Positions 33,174 to 41,377 of a stretch of 64,000 bases of DNA are shown one piece after another (positions within the stretch are counted from its first letter, which is position 1; every line of letters begins with the position of its first letter). The notes below the pieces were generated by a model. It ran no database searches. It was not told the origin of the DNA and was given only the letters and a program-made list of their open reading frames with translations. This stretch comes from Armatimonadetes bacterium Uphvl-Ar2 (GTDB lineage Bacteria; Armatimonadota; Fimbriimonadia; Fimbriimonadales; Fimbriimonadaceae). The DNA is taken from positions 1,736,001 through 1,800,000 of the forward strand of contig CP021424.1 in the NCBI GenBank assembly GCA_002162095.1. Direction: 5' to 3'. The position numbers were made by a program, and so were the translations under genes.

Positions 33174-34096
33174 TTAGATGAAGTAACGGTCGTTTTCCAG
33201 CAAGGCGTGTCGCCAACCCCGCACGCTGACCGTGCAAGTGAGTGCGTGGAGTGAGAAAAGGAACCGTTCCAGGATGAGCGCCCCCGCGTGTAGGGTGTGC
33301 TCCCGGCCCGGTTCCAGGCCCGGAATGGCGCGGCGTTCGTCCAGCGTCATGCCGCCCAACCAGTTCACGGCCTTGCTGATCTCTTCGTAATCCAACACCT
33401 GCCCGTGCACCACCTCGGGATCCCATTCTCGCAACTGCTGGCGGATGGAGATCAGGTTGGTACCCGTGGCCCCAGCGTGACGACGTGTCCGCACTGGTGG
33501 GGGCGGTACTCCAACCCTATGGTGGCATCAAGTTCTTTCACCGCCGCCATGAGTTGAGGGAAGGAGCAGACTTCCTCCCGCAGGGGGCCTTCCCGCAGGG
33601 CCAGCGCCCCCACCGGGAAGCTGTGGCGGTACTTCACTTCCCAGCCATGGGCGGTGCGGTCGGCCGTCACCAGCTCGGTGGAATGTCCACCCGGATCCAC
33701 CATGCTCAGACGGGTTTCCGAGGCAAAGCGGGGGTCATTGGCCACGGCCATAAACCCTAAGGTGGCCTCATCATCTCCGCTCAAAACCTGCACCGGCGTG
33801 CCTTGGGCGGCGGCCTTTTGCAGGAACTCGGGCGTGTCGGTGGCCATGCGCAGGGCCATGGTGCCGGCCGCCACCACTTGCTGGGCTCCGTGGGTCGCAG
33901 CGTCTTGGAAAGCGGTGCGGAGCGCCGCCAGCGAATCCTCGACCCCCTGGGCGCACAGTCGCCCGGTGGCCTTGGTGCCCTTGCCAATCCCGGTCACTTG
34001 CGAAAGCTCGTAAACGGGGTGCCATTGACCCTCTCGAAGTTCGGCCACGGCCAGGAGGACGGAATTCGAGCCAAGGTCAATGACCGCTCTGCGCAT
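33174..34096 (-). CDS. Exopolyphosphatase/GppA-family phosphatase, single-base frameshift
   Basis: Member of the Ppx/GppA actin-like ATPase superfamily, hydrolysing polyphosphate or pppGpp. Motifs are AVIDLGSNSVLLAVAEL, GTKATGRLCAQGVEDSLAAL, AAGTMALRMATDTPEFL, LSGDDEATLGFMAV and the phosphate loop VDPGGHSTELV. The frame breaks at the C run 33470-33473 (plus strand). One added G on the coding strand gives TLGATGTNLISIRQQL and continues to RYFI at 33174, about 307 residues. The C-terminal domain of longer Ppx enzymes is absent. Confidence 0.88.
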
Positions 34097-34202
34097 GGGC
34101 CCAGTTTACGACCCGGGATGCGCCCTAAGTCCGACCTTCCCCATTGTCCTTAGAAAAGAGGTAAAGTTGAGCTCCCGCACTTGCCCTTGGCGGTGCCTGA
34201 GG

Positions 34203-35732
34203 ATGATGACCACCGGTATGACCGACGACTTGACGACGACTGCTACGACTGACGAACCGACCGCGAACGCGGTGACGGAGAACGAAGCAGTCGCAACCCC
34301 CGAAGCTACGGCGACGGAAGTGACCCAACCCGAACCGGCCCCCGTGGCCGAACCCGCTCCGACCGCAGCTGTGGCGCCGGTCGCCCCGACCACCACCGAA
34401 CCTACCGCCGGCGGACCGAGTGATGCGGAGCTCTTTGAAGCTGCCCTCGCCGAGTTCTCGGGCGAAGAAGCTGCGGCGGAAGCCGCCGGTGCCGGCCGCC
34501 TGAACAAGGGCGACCGTGTGGAAGCCAAGGTCATCTTGGTCGAGAAGGAGCGCGTTTTCGTTGACCTGGGCACCAAAGCCGAAGGCATCATCCCCCTCAA
34601 TGAGCTGACCGATTCGAACATCTCGGACGCGAACGAACTGGTGAAGACCGGCGACGTGTTCGAAGTCATTGTTCTGCGCACCAACAGCACCGAAGGAAGC
34701 CCGATCGTTTCGAAGAAGCGAGCGGATTTCGACGCCATGTGGCAAGGTATCCTGGACGCCTTTGAAGAGGGCCGCACCTACGAGGCCACCGTGGTGGACC
34801 GCGTGAAGGGTGGCGTCGTGGTGGACATCGGCGTGCGCGGCTTCGTGCCGGCGACGCACGTGGGCAATGGTCGCCTGCGCAACCTCGAGAAGTTCGTGGG
34901 TCAGACGCTGGTCGTCAAGATCATCGAAGTGGACAAGGAGCGCAAGAAGGTGGTCCTTTCCAACAAGGTGGCCGAAGACCAGAGCAAGGCGGAAGTCCGC
35001 GACAAGATGTTCACGGACGTCAAGGCCGGTGACGTGCTGGAAGGCACCGTGCGCCGCCTGACCGACTACGGCGCCTTTGTGGACCTGGGCGGCATCGATG
35101 GCCTCCTCCACATCAGCGAAATGAGCTGGGTGCGCATCGACCACCCGCGCGAAGTGCTGAAGGTGGGCGACACGATCAACGTGAAGGTGCTGAAGCTGGA
35201 TCCGTCCGGTGGCCGCATCAGCCTGGGCCTGCGCCAAGTGCTGCCGGATCCGTGGAACTCGGTCCGCGACATCTACAAGGTCGGCCAAAAGATCAAGTGC
35301 TCCGTCACCCGCCTGGTGCAGAGCGGTGCGTTCATTCGACTGCCGGAAGGCATTGAAGCCTTCTTGCCGATGAGCGAGATGAGTGACCAGCGCATTAAGA
35401 AGGCCGAAGAAGCCATCAACGTCGGCGACGAAATCGAGCCGATGGTGATTGACCTGCGACCGGAAGACCGACGCATGGTGCTGAGCCTCCGCGAAAAGCC
35501 GTCCTTCGGTTCGGGTGTGGATTACCGCATGCCGGGCGACCGAGGCGGTCAGAGCGGCGGTCGACGCGACAACCGACGCGGTGGCGGACACCGTGGCGGC
35601 GATTTCGAACCGGCTCCGACCACTCCGCGCGCCCCGACGGGCGGTGCGACCATCGGCGAACGCCTGGGCATGCTGAAGGGCATGCTGCGCAATGCCGAAG
35701 GCGACGACGCGAAGGAAGGGAAGGGCGAGTAA
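34203..35732 (+). CDS. rpsA: Ribosomal protein S1
   Basis: 509 residues. An N-terminal Thr/Ala/Glu-rich tail of about 95 residues precedes four S1 OB domains: KGDRVEAKVILVEKERVFVDL, GRTYEATVVDRVKGGVVVDI, GDVLEGTVRRLTDYGAFVDL and GQKIKCSVTRLVQSGAFIRL. A Gly/Arg-rich C-terminal tail (GGQSGGRRDNRRGGGHRGG) may bind RNA. The ATG at 34203 follows TGAGG directly, and ATGs at 34206 and 34218 are alternatives. A TAAAGT at 34162 may be the -10. coaE follows after three bases. Confidence 0.95.
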   Translation: MMTTGMTDDLTTTATTDEPTANAVTENEAVATPEATATEVTQPEPAPVAEPAPTAAVAPVAPTTTEPTAGGPSDAELFEAALAEFSGEEAAAEAAGAGRLNKGDRVEAKVILVEKERVFVDLGTKAEGIIPLNELTDSNISDANELVKTGDVFEVIVLRTNSTEGSPIVSKKRADFDAMWQGILDAFEEGRTYEATVVDRVKGGVVVDIGVRGFVPATHVGNGRLRNLEKFVGQTLVVKIIEVDKERKKVVLSNKVAEDQSKAEVRDKMFTDVKAGDVLEGTVRRLTDYGAFVDLGGIDGLLHISEMSWVRIDHPREVLKVGDTINVKVLKLDPSGGRISLGLRQVLPDPWNSVRDIYKVGQKIKCSVTRLVQSGAFIRLPEGIEAFLPMSEMSDQRIKKAEEAINVGDEIEPMVIDLRPEDRRMVLSLREKPSFGSGVDYRMPGDRGGQSGGRRDNRRGGGHRGGDFEPAPTTPRAPTGGATIGERLGMLKGMLRNAEGDDAKEGKGE

Positions 35733-35735
35733 GCC

Positions 35736-36323
35736 GTGGCGTATTCCCCCGTGCCCCTTGCGGTCACGGGGGGTATTGCCGAAGGCAAATCCACGGTCCT
35801 GCAAATGCTGGCAGACCTGGGCTGGCGCACTCTCAGTGCCGACCAAGTTGCCGCTGAGGTCCGAGCCCGACCTGAAGTCCTACGTGACCTCCCGCGCACG
35901 CTTGGCCTCCCCTCTTTAAACGATCGCGTGGCGCTGAGAGAAGTGCTGGCGACTGAGCCGGCCCTGCGCCGCGCTCTCAATCTTCAACTCCACCAATTGA
36001 TTTGGGACGAAATTCTGGCGCGCGAGCCGGAAGCGGTGGAGGTTCCCCTCCTGGTCGAAACGGCCCTCACCGGCGCGTGCGAGCGCATCTGGGTGGTGAC
36101 CTGCCGGGCCTCTGAACAGCGCCGTCGCTTGCTGGAGCGCCTGGGCGATGAGCGCGCCGTGGACCAAATTTTGCAAGCGCAACTACCAAGTCGGGCGAAA
36201 TGTGCGTTTGCCGACGCGGTCATCCGAACAAATAGCCCCATTGAATCCGTCCGCGAGATAGTCGAGCGTTTGGCGGACTCTGCCCGCAACGATCTTCAGG
36301 GACGCCCATCGCCCCTCTCTTAG
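35736..36323 (+). CDS. coaE: Dephospho-CoA kinase
   Basis: Final enzyme of coenzyme A synthesis. 195 residues with a GTG start three bases after rpsA. The P-loop is VTGGIAEGKST, where Ala-Glu replaces the common Gly-Ser. LGWRTLSADQVAAE supplies the catalytic Asp, VEVPLLVETAL is the acceptor region, and RLGDERAVDQILQAQ is the lid. It is coupled to rpsA by proximity. Confidence 0.92.
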   Translation: MAYSPVPLAVTGGIAEGKSTVLQMLADLGWRTLSADQVAAEVRARPEVLRDLPRTLGLPSLNDRVALREVLATEPALRRALNLQLHQLIWDEILAREPEAVEVPLLVETALTGACERIWVVTCRASEQRRRLLERLGDERAVDQILQAQLPSRAKCAFADAVIRTNSPIESVREIVERLADSARNDLQGRPSPLS

Positions 36324-36374
36324 CGCGAATTTGCGCCGATCGAGCGAGAATCGTGCGAAACAAGGTCAATGAGG

Positions 36375-36404
36375 TTGCAAGCCGCACTGCGTATCGGCTA
36401 TAGT
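36375..36404 (+). promoter_or_regulatory. Sigma70-like promoter (TTGCAA, 18 bases, TATAGT)
   Basis: TTGCAA at 36375 and TATAGT at 36399 are separated by 18 bases, the best -35/-10 pair seen in the window. It gives a leader of about 70 bases before GTG 36481 and would drive the surface-protein locus. Confidence 0.6.
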
Positions 36405-36480
36405 CTCACCTGGCATGTTCAACAGGACTGGCTTTGCCGTTCCTGTTGGTCATCCAAACCAGGGAGATCGAGGAGCACGC

Positions 36481-38418
36481 GTGACACAGCGTAAGGATCT
36501 GAAGATGCGTTGGTTGGCCCTTTGGGGACTTCTGATAGCTTTCGTGGCGGTGGCAATGGCCCCGCGAACGGCGTATGCCCAAGTGGTAACGGCAGGGGAA
36601 CCTGTCGGCGTCGTTGATTTCGTCGGCAAGAATGGCGTGGATAACGCCTTCGGAGTTCAGGCGGCGCAAGCCGTCCTGGACGTGATGGAGGATAACCCTC
36701 GATTCCAGATGGAAACGCTGGATCGAGCTTATCGAGAAATGGAAGATTTGGGCCTGGTTGGCCCGCTGGAATCCACCCGCGACCTGATTCGATTGGGTCA
36801 GGCGATGGAAGTCGGCAAAATCGTTCATGGCGAAGTTTATGCCGCTCGGATTACCGAGGTGGGCAATGGCAAGCGCGCTGAAGTTTCGGTTCGCGTTCTC
36901 ATGACCAGTGTTGCTTCGGGCCGCGTGGTGAACGGTGCCGCCGTCGCGGGTACTAGTGCTGTCCGAGATAATTCTTTCGAAGACGAGCAACTGCTCTCCG
37001 ACGCCTTTGCCGCCATGGCCTTCGACGCCATGAGCCAAATCAGCTCGCGCACGCTTCCCAACGCCGCCGTTTTGAACGTGCTGGGTGGCGAAGTGCTGCT
37101 GAACCGAGGCGAAACCTCGGGTCTCAAGCAGGGCATGACCCTGATCATCACGCGTGGCGACCAACTGGTGGCCGACGCGACCGTGAGTTCGACGGACGCC
37201 GACTCGGCTTACGTCCGCGTGACGCGTTCCTATGTGGGTGTGCGCCCCGGCGACAAGGCAGAACCGCTCTTCACGGTTCCCATTCCGCAATCGACGATTA
37301 ACCCCGACGGTTCGGTGAAGACTCGCAACAACCGCTCCGGTGGGAACAACAACGCTGTGATTGGCGTCGTGGTGCTCCTCGTGGTGGCGGGCCTGCTGTT
37401 CGGCCAAGGTCGAGGCAGCAACAACGTCGCGGCCAACAACGTGACGGTCGAAGCTCTTACGGTGAGCGCGAACAACCCGGGTGTCAAGATCTCCTGGAAG
37501 CGCGACGCCTTCTTCCGAGGTACGCAAAGCGGATTCGCTTGGCAGGTCTACCGCAACAACAACGTCACTCCGGTGGCCGTTGTGGCTGGTGCGCAAAGCT
37601 TCGCCTTCGACGACCTGCTGGGCACGAACGCCCCGAACGAAAACGGCATTGGCATGTTTAGTGGCGCAGAACTGGAAGGCGGCATCACTTGTAACGACGT
37701 TCCTTCGACGGACGTTGTCGCTCCGACCCCGATTGCGCTGGGCGAGCGCTACACCTACTTCGTAGAATCCATCTACCGTGTCAGTCCGAACGACCTTCCG
37801 GGTGAAGGGGGCGGCGGTGGTGGCGGCACGACGGGCGGCGGTCTGACGACCGGTGGCTCGACGGGTACGACCACGGGTGGAGGCACCACGGGTACCACGA
37901 CCGGTACCACAACGGGTGGTGGCACAACGGGGAGCACGACGGGGAGCACCACGGGTGGAACCACCGGCGGTGGCGGAACTTCCGGCGCCCAATGGTGCTA
38001 TTTCATCAGCGGTCGCCAACCGTCCAACGGTTCGGCCACCCCGCTCAACTCCACGGAGTTGGTGCAGCCGATTGACGGGGAAACCGTCGCCATCCCGCGC
38101 TCGGTCCTGTTCCGCAGCGTGCGAGGTGCGAACCCGACGATCCAGATCGAGTATGTCGTCCAAGTGTCGGATGTCTCGACTTTCCCGCGCGGTCGAACGC
38201 AAATCGTGTCTCGTGTCGTCGATAGAGAGACGGCAACGGGTGCGACGATCACCACACCGGCTATTGATTTCAGCCAAGCCTTCTCGGGCGCAGCTCAAAT
38301 CTATTACCGAGTGGGTGTGAAGGCAGTCGGCGACGAGCCGGGTCCGGTGATGGATGCCTCTGGAGAGCGCTACATCTTCTCGGGTGTCCGACTCCTGAAC
38401 CGACCGGTGGTCCCCTAG
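36481..38418 (+). CDS. Exported CsgG-like protein with fibronectin-like domains and Thr/Gly linker
   Basis: 645 residues from GTG 36481, preceded by GAGGAG; ATG 36505 is an alternative. A signal peptide ends at TAYAQ. Residues about 40-190 resemble the CsgG/curli-assembly lipoprotein fold (VGVVDFVG, VQAAQAVLDVMEDNPRFQMETLD, LIRLGQAMEVGKIVHGEV), but the N-terminal lipidation Cys is missing. A hydrophobic helix (AVIGVVVLLVVAGLLFG) lies near 292-308, then a fibronectin-III-like unit, a Thr/Gly repeat linker and a second beta unit ending in RLLNRPVVP. It probably spans or sits at the envelope. It is the first gene of a four-gene exported set. Confidence 0.65.
   Translation: MTQRKDLKMRWLALWGLLIAFVAVAMAPRTAYAQVVTAGEPVGVVDFVGKNGVDNAFGVQAAQAVLDVMEDNPRFQMETLDRAYREMEDLGLVGPLESTRDLIRLGQAMEVGKIVHGEVYAARITEVGNGKRAEVSVRVLMTSVASGRVVNGAAVAGTSAVRDNSFEDEQLLSDAFAAMAFDAMSQISSRTLPNAAVLNVLGGEVLLNRGETSGLKQGMTLIITRGDQLVADATVSSTDADSAYVRVTRSYVGVRPGDKAEPLFTVPIPQSTINPDGSVKTRNNRSGGNNNAVIGVVVLLVVAGLLFGQGRGSNNVAANNVTVEALTVSANNPGVKISWKRDAFFRGTQSGFAWQVYRNNNVTPVAVVAGAQSFAFDDLLGTNAPNENGIGMFSGAELEGGITCNDVPSTDVVAPTPIALGERYTYFVESIYRVSPNDLPGEGGGGGGGTTGGGLTTGGSTGTTTGGGTTGTTTGTTTGGGTTGSTTGSTTGGTTGGGGTSGAQWCYFISGRQPSNGSATPLNSTELVQPIDGETVAIPRSVLFRSVRGANPTIQIEYVVQVSDVSTFPRGRTQIVSRVVDRETATGATITTPAIDFSQAFSGAAQIYYRVGVKAVGDEPGPVMDASGERYIFSGVRLLNRPVVP
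37830..37975 (+). repeat. Thr/Gly low-complexity coding repeat
   Basis: Short imperfect repeats of ACGACGGGTGGT type encode runs such as TTGGGTTG within the CsgG-like protein. It looks like a flexible linker and is prone to slippage. There are no unique spacers and it lies in frame inside a gene, so it is not a CRISPR array. Confidence 0.85.
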
Positions 38419-38448
38419 GGGGAAACGCTCGACGCTTGTCACTTGACC

Positions 38449-38482
38449 GGAGGCAGTGCCCCTACTGAGGGGTTCTGCCTCC
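38449..38482 (+). terminator. Strong hairpin between surface genes
   Basis: GGAGGCAG pairs with CTGCCTCC, with an inner CCCC/GGGG and a short loop. No T tract follows, so it may be an mRNA stabiliser or attenuator and not an intrinsic terminator. It lies 25 bases before the next ATG. Confidence 0.5.
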
Positions 38483-38506
38483 ACCCTGGAAAGAGAACAG
38501 AACAAA

Positions 38507-41302
38507 ATGAATCGCAGATTTGGAGTGCTCATGGCGACCGCCGCCCTCGCCGCGGTCTCCCAAGCTCAGATGGGCTGGTCGTTCGAGTGTATCGACCCGC
38601 AGAACACGGCCCCGTATTCCACGGACTATGGCTTCAACCTCATTGAAAATGAGCTGATGAGAATTTCCGTGGGTGCCAGCGGCACCGTGACTTACGGTGG
38701 CCAAAACGGCCCCTGTTACGCCCCGACGGCCCGCACGCTTGATGCGGCAGGTCGCTTCGCTTTCCAGGTCGGAAACCTCGGGAGCGTACAGAGCAATTTT
38801 GATGACGATATGGCCCTCACTTTTGGGGCCCCGACGGATCCGGTGGGCGACTACGTCTTTGCCCGCATCCTGAAGGGTGACAACGATGGTGCGGGTTCTG
38901 CCTTGTTCGGCGATGGCGGCCTTCGCGTCACTTTTGTGGGTGCCAGCCGACGCTATATCGTGGCCTCGTGGAATGACGCGGACGTAGATGTCGAGTGCCA
39001 AGTGCGCCTGCTGGGCGACGCTGCTCGCATCCGATGGCGCATGACCAACCTGGCTGCAGAAGGCCAGTCTTACGGATTGCTATTCTCGTGCTATCCGGGG
39101 ATGCGCACGGGCAATGGTGTCTTTGACTCCGAATCTGGTGCGAACCAGGCTCACTCGGGCCGCGCTAGCTTGACGGGTAACCGGAAGCAAACGCCGGAAG
39201 GCTACATCGGCGTGAGCGACCTCCCGGGTCAGCGACCGATTCGAACGGAACGTCGCCACGATATCCGCAGTCTCCGCTTCCCGCCTTATATGCAATTCCT
39301 GTTCGGTCAAACGAACAACTATGGCTTGCGCGTGGACAACATCCCGCCGAAGGAAACGCCCGACGCGACGGGTACGGACCTGATCAAGGTTGGCAATCAC
39401 ACGACCACGAGTTTTGGCAACAATATCAACCTCCGCGTCTTTGGGGACAATAACCCGGTGCCGGCGGAGGAAGCTGACGTCTTCATCGGTGAAACCACCT
39501 TTGTGCAGCGCTTCCCAGTCGCCCAAGTTGGTGCGGGTCAGCAACGCACGATCGTGCACTACGTCCGATCGTCCTGGAGCGTCTCCGACTATGCCGACCC
39601 GTACACTGTTGTGGTGGACGCGCCGAAGTTCTTGGCGACCGACCCGGACGACCCGCAGTCCTTTGCGCAGAACCCATTTACGGTCCGCGTCTATATCGAC
39701 AACCAGTTTGCCGATATCGATAAGGAAGTCCCGCTGAACAACGCTCAGGTTCGCCTGTTCTTGCCCAATGGCATGAGCTTCCCGGCGGGCCAAACCGGCA
39801 CGCGAACTATTGGTAGCATCGCCGCCAACGGGATCGGCTTTGTGGACTTCCAGGTGGAAGTGGACGAGAACCTCGCCGGTCCGCAAAAGCTCAGCGTGAA
39901 CGTCATCGCTCCTCCGGGTGCCGAAAAGAATCTGGAAACGACCGTAGTCGTCGCTCCGACCCCGCGCCTGCCGCTTCCGGCCGGCCCGAGCCTTGTGACC
40001 CTACCTTACACCTTCGAAGACTCCTCGTTCGATACGATCCTCGGCCTGCAAGCTGGCGTGGACTTCCAAGCCTTCCGGTTCGATCCGCTGAGCGATACCT
40101 TCCGCCCGGCGGAAAGTGCCGAACGCGGTCGCGCTTACTGGGTGTTGCCCACCAGCGACCTGGGCAACTACGTGTTGCCGAACGCGATTCCGCCGACCGA
40201 TGCGGGCCAAGGTGGCCTCTCCATCACCCTCCAACAGGGCTGGAACCTGATTGGTAACCCATATCCGTATCCGGTGCCGGCCGCTCAGGTCAACGCCGTC
40301 TACGCCGACAGCCCCGAAACCGTGTTCAGCCTGAACCAACTGGTTTCGCAGGGTGTGGTCAGCTCGAGCCTCGTCTACTGGGATCGCTCCGATGGGGGTA
40401 CCGGTCAGTACAAGTTCGAAAGCAGCTCCAACGGTACGTTCGTGCCGCACGTCGGATACTGGGTCTTCAGCAACGGCTTCCGCCCGGTGCGCCTGATCTT
40501 CCCGCCGGTCTTCCAAGAAGGTCTGCCGAACTCAGGTCGCTCCGTGGACGATGGCTTTGTGCAGTCGGACCGCAACTGGCGCCTCGAACTTGCTGTTCGC
40601 AGCAATAAGGGTATCGACAGTCAGAACTTTATCGGCCAAGTGCGCGACGCGCAGCAAGCCAAGGTGCTGACCACGCCGGAACCGCCGATGGCTCCTAGCG
40701 CCGTGGCCGCCCTTTCTATCAAGAACTCCGAAGACAACAACCTCGACCTGTCCCGCAGCTTCAGTGCTCGCGTGGGCCGCGAAGAGTGGAAGGTCTCGGT
40801 GAACGCGACGGAAGCCGGTGAATACACCGTGACCTGGCCGAACCTGCCGAGCGTGACGCGCGCCGTCCGCTTCCGCATCAAGGACGAAGTGACCGGCGAA
40901 AGCCGTGACCTCCGAGCCAGCAGTGGCTACACCTTCCGCGTGAGCGAGCCGGGCACCCGCCTGTTCACCATCTCCGCCGAGCCGGGTGGCGCTAGCCGAC
41001 CTGTTATTGGCAACGTGGTGGTCAGCCGACCGACCCGCGACGTGAATGCCCCGGTGACGGTGCAGTACGCGCTCAGCGCCGACGCGCTGGTGTCGGTCCG
41101 CATCCTCAGCAGCACGGGTCGAGAAGTGTTCACGGTCAGCCGAGGCCGCAGCGAAGGGGCCGGTGAGAACAGCGTCACCTGGAACCTGCAAGACAATGCG
41201 AACCGAGCCGTGGCGCCGGGCGTCTACCGAGTGGAGATACTCGCGGAAGCTCCGTCCGGAGAACGAGTCCGACGCATCGTGCCGGTCAACGTGGTTCGAT
41301 AA
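38507..41302 (+). CDS. Large exported beta-rich protein with FlgD-like C-terminal Ig domain
   Basis: 931 residues with a signal peptide ending in VSQAQ. Beta-rich throughout. A middle part carries ITLQQGWNLIGNPYPYPVPA-type sequence seen in secreted proteins of diverse bacteria. The last about 85 residues read as a FlgD-type Ig-like domain (VQYALSADALVSVRILSSTGREVFTV, then VTWNLQDNANRAVAPGVYRVEI), a fold also found in C-terminal secretion signals of Bacteroidetes-type proteins. It could be a secreted or surface-attached protein handled by the neighbouring envelope proteins. No enzyme motif was recognised. Confidence 0.7.
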   Translation: MNRRFGVLMATAALAAVSQAQMGWSFECIDPQNTAPYSTDYGFNLIENELMRISVGASGTVTYGGQNGPCYAPTARTLDAAGRFAFQVGNLGSVQSNFDDDMALTFGAPTDPVGDYVFARILKGDNDGAGSALFGDGGLRVTFVGASRRYIVASWNDADVDVECQVRLLGDAARIRWRMTNLAAEGQSYGLLFSCYPGMRTGNGVFDSESGANQAHSGRASLTGNRKQTPEGYIGVSDLPGQRPIRTERRHDIRSLRFPPYMQFLFGQTNNYGLRVDNIPPKETPDATGTDLIKVGNHTTTSFGNNINLRVFGDNNPVPAEEADVFIGETTFVQRFPVAQVGAGQQRTIVHYVRSSWSVSDYADPYTVVVDAPKFLATDPDDPQSFAQNPFTVRVYIDNQFADIDKEVPLNNAQVRLFLPNGMSFPAGQTGTRTIGSIAANGIGFVDFQVEVDENLAGPQKLSVNVIAPPGAEKNLETTVVVAPTPRLPLPAGPSLVTLPYTFEDSSFDTILGLQAGVDFQAFRFDPLSDTFRPAESAERGRAYWVLPTSDLGNYVLPNAIPPTDAGQGGLSITLQQGWNLIGNPYPYPVPAAQVNAVYADSPETVFSLNQLVSQGVVSSSLVYWDRSDGGTGQYKFESSSNGTFVPHVGYWVFSNGFRPVRLIFPPVFQEGLPNSGRSVDDGFVQSDRNWRLELAVRSNKGIDSQNFIGQVRDAQQAKVLTTPEPPMAPSAVAALSIKNSEDNNLDLSRSFSARVGREEWKVSVNATEAGEYTVTWPNLPSVTRAVRFRIKDEVTGESRDLRASSGYTFRVSEPGTRLFTISAEPGGASRPVIGNVVVSRPTRDVNAPVTVQYALSADALVSVRILSSTGREVFTVSRGRSEGAGENSVTWNLQDNANRAVAPGVYRVEILAEAPSGERVRRIVPVNVVR

Positions 41303-41324
41303 TCAACCATCGCAACCAACAAGG

Positions 41325-41352
41325 GGGCCGATGCGGGAGACCGCATCGGCCC
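41325..41352 (+). terminator. Perfect 12-bp hairpin between surface genes
   Basis: GGGCCGATGCGG and CCGCATCGGCCC pair perfectly around a GAGA loop. The sequence after it (GTCTGTAT) is only weakly T-rich. It is either a terminator for the upstream pair or a processing/stability element. It lies 25 bases before the next GTG start. Confidence 0.6.
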
Positions 41353-41377
41353 GTCTGTATCTAGGGAGAACTCATTC

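Noticed and set aside
37830-37975. Possible CRISPR-like repeat array
   Set aside because: Short in-frame Thr/Gly codon repeats inside a gene with no unique spacers; no cas gene in the window.
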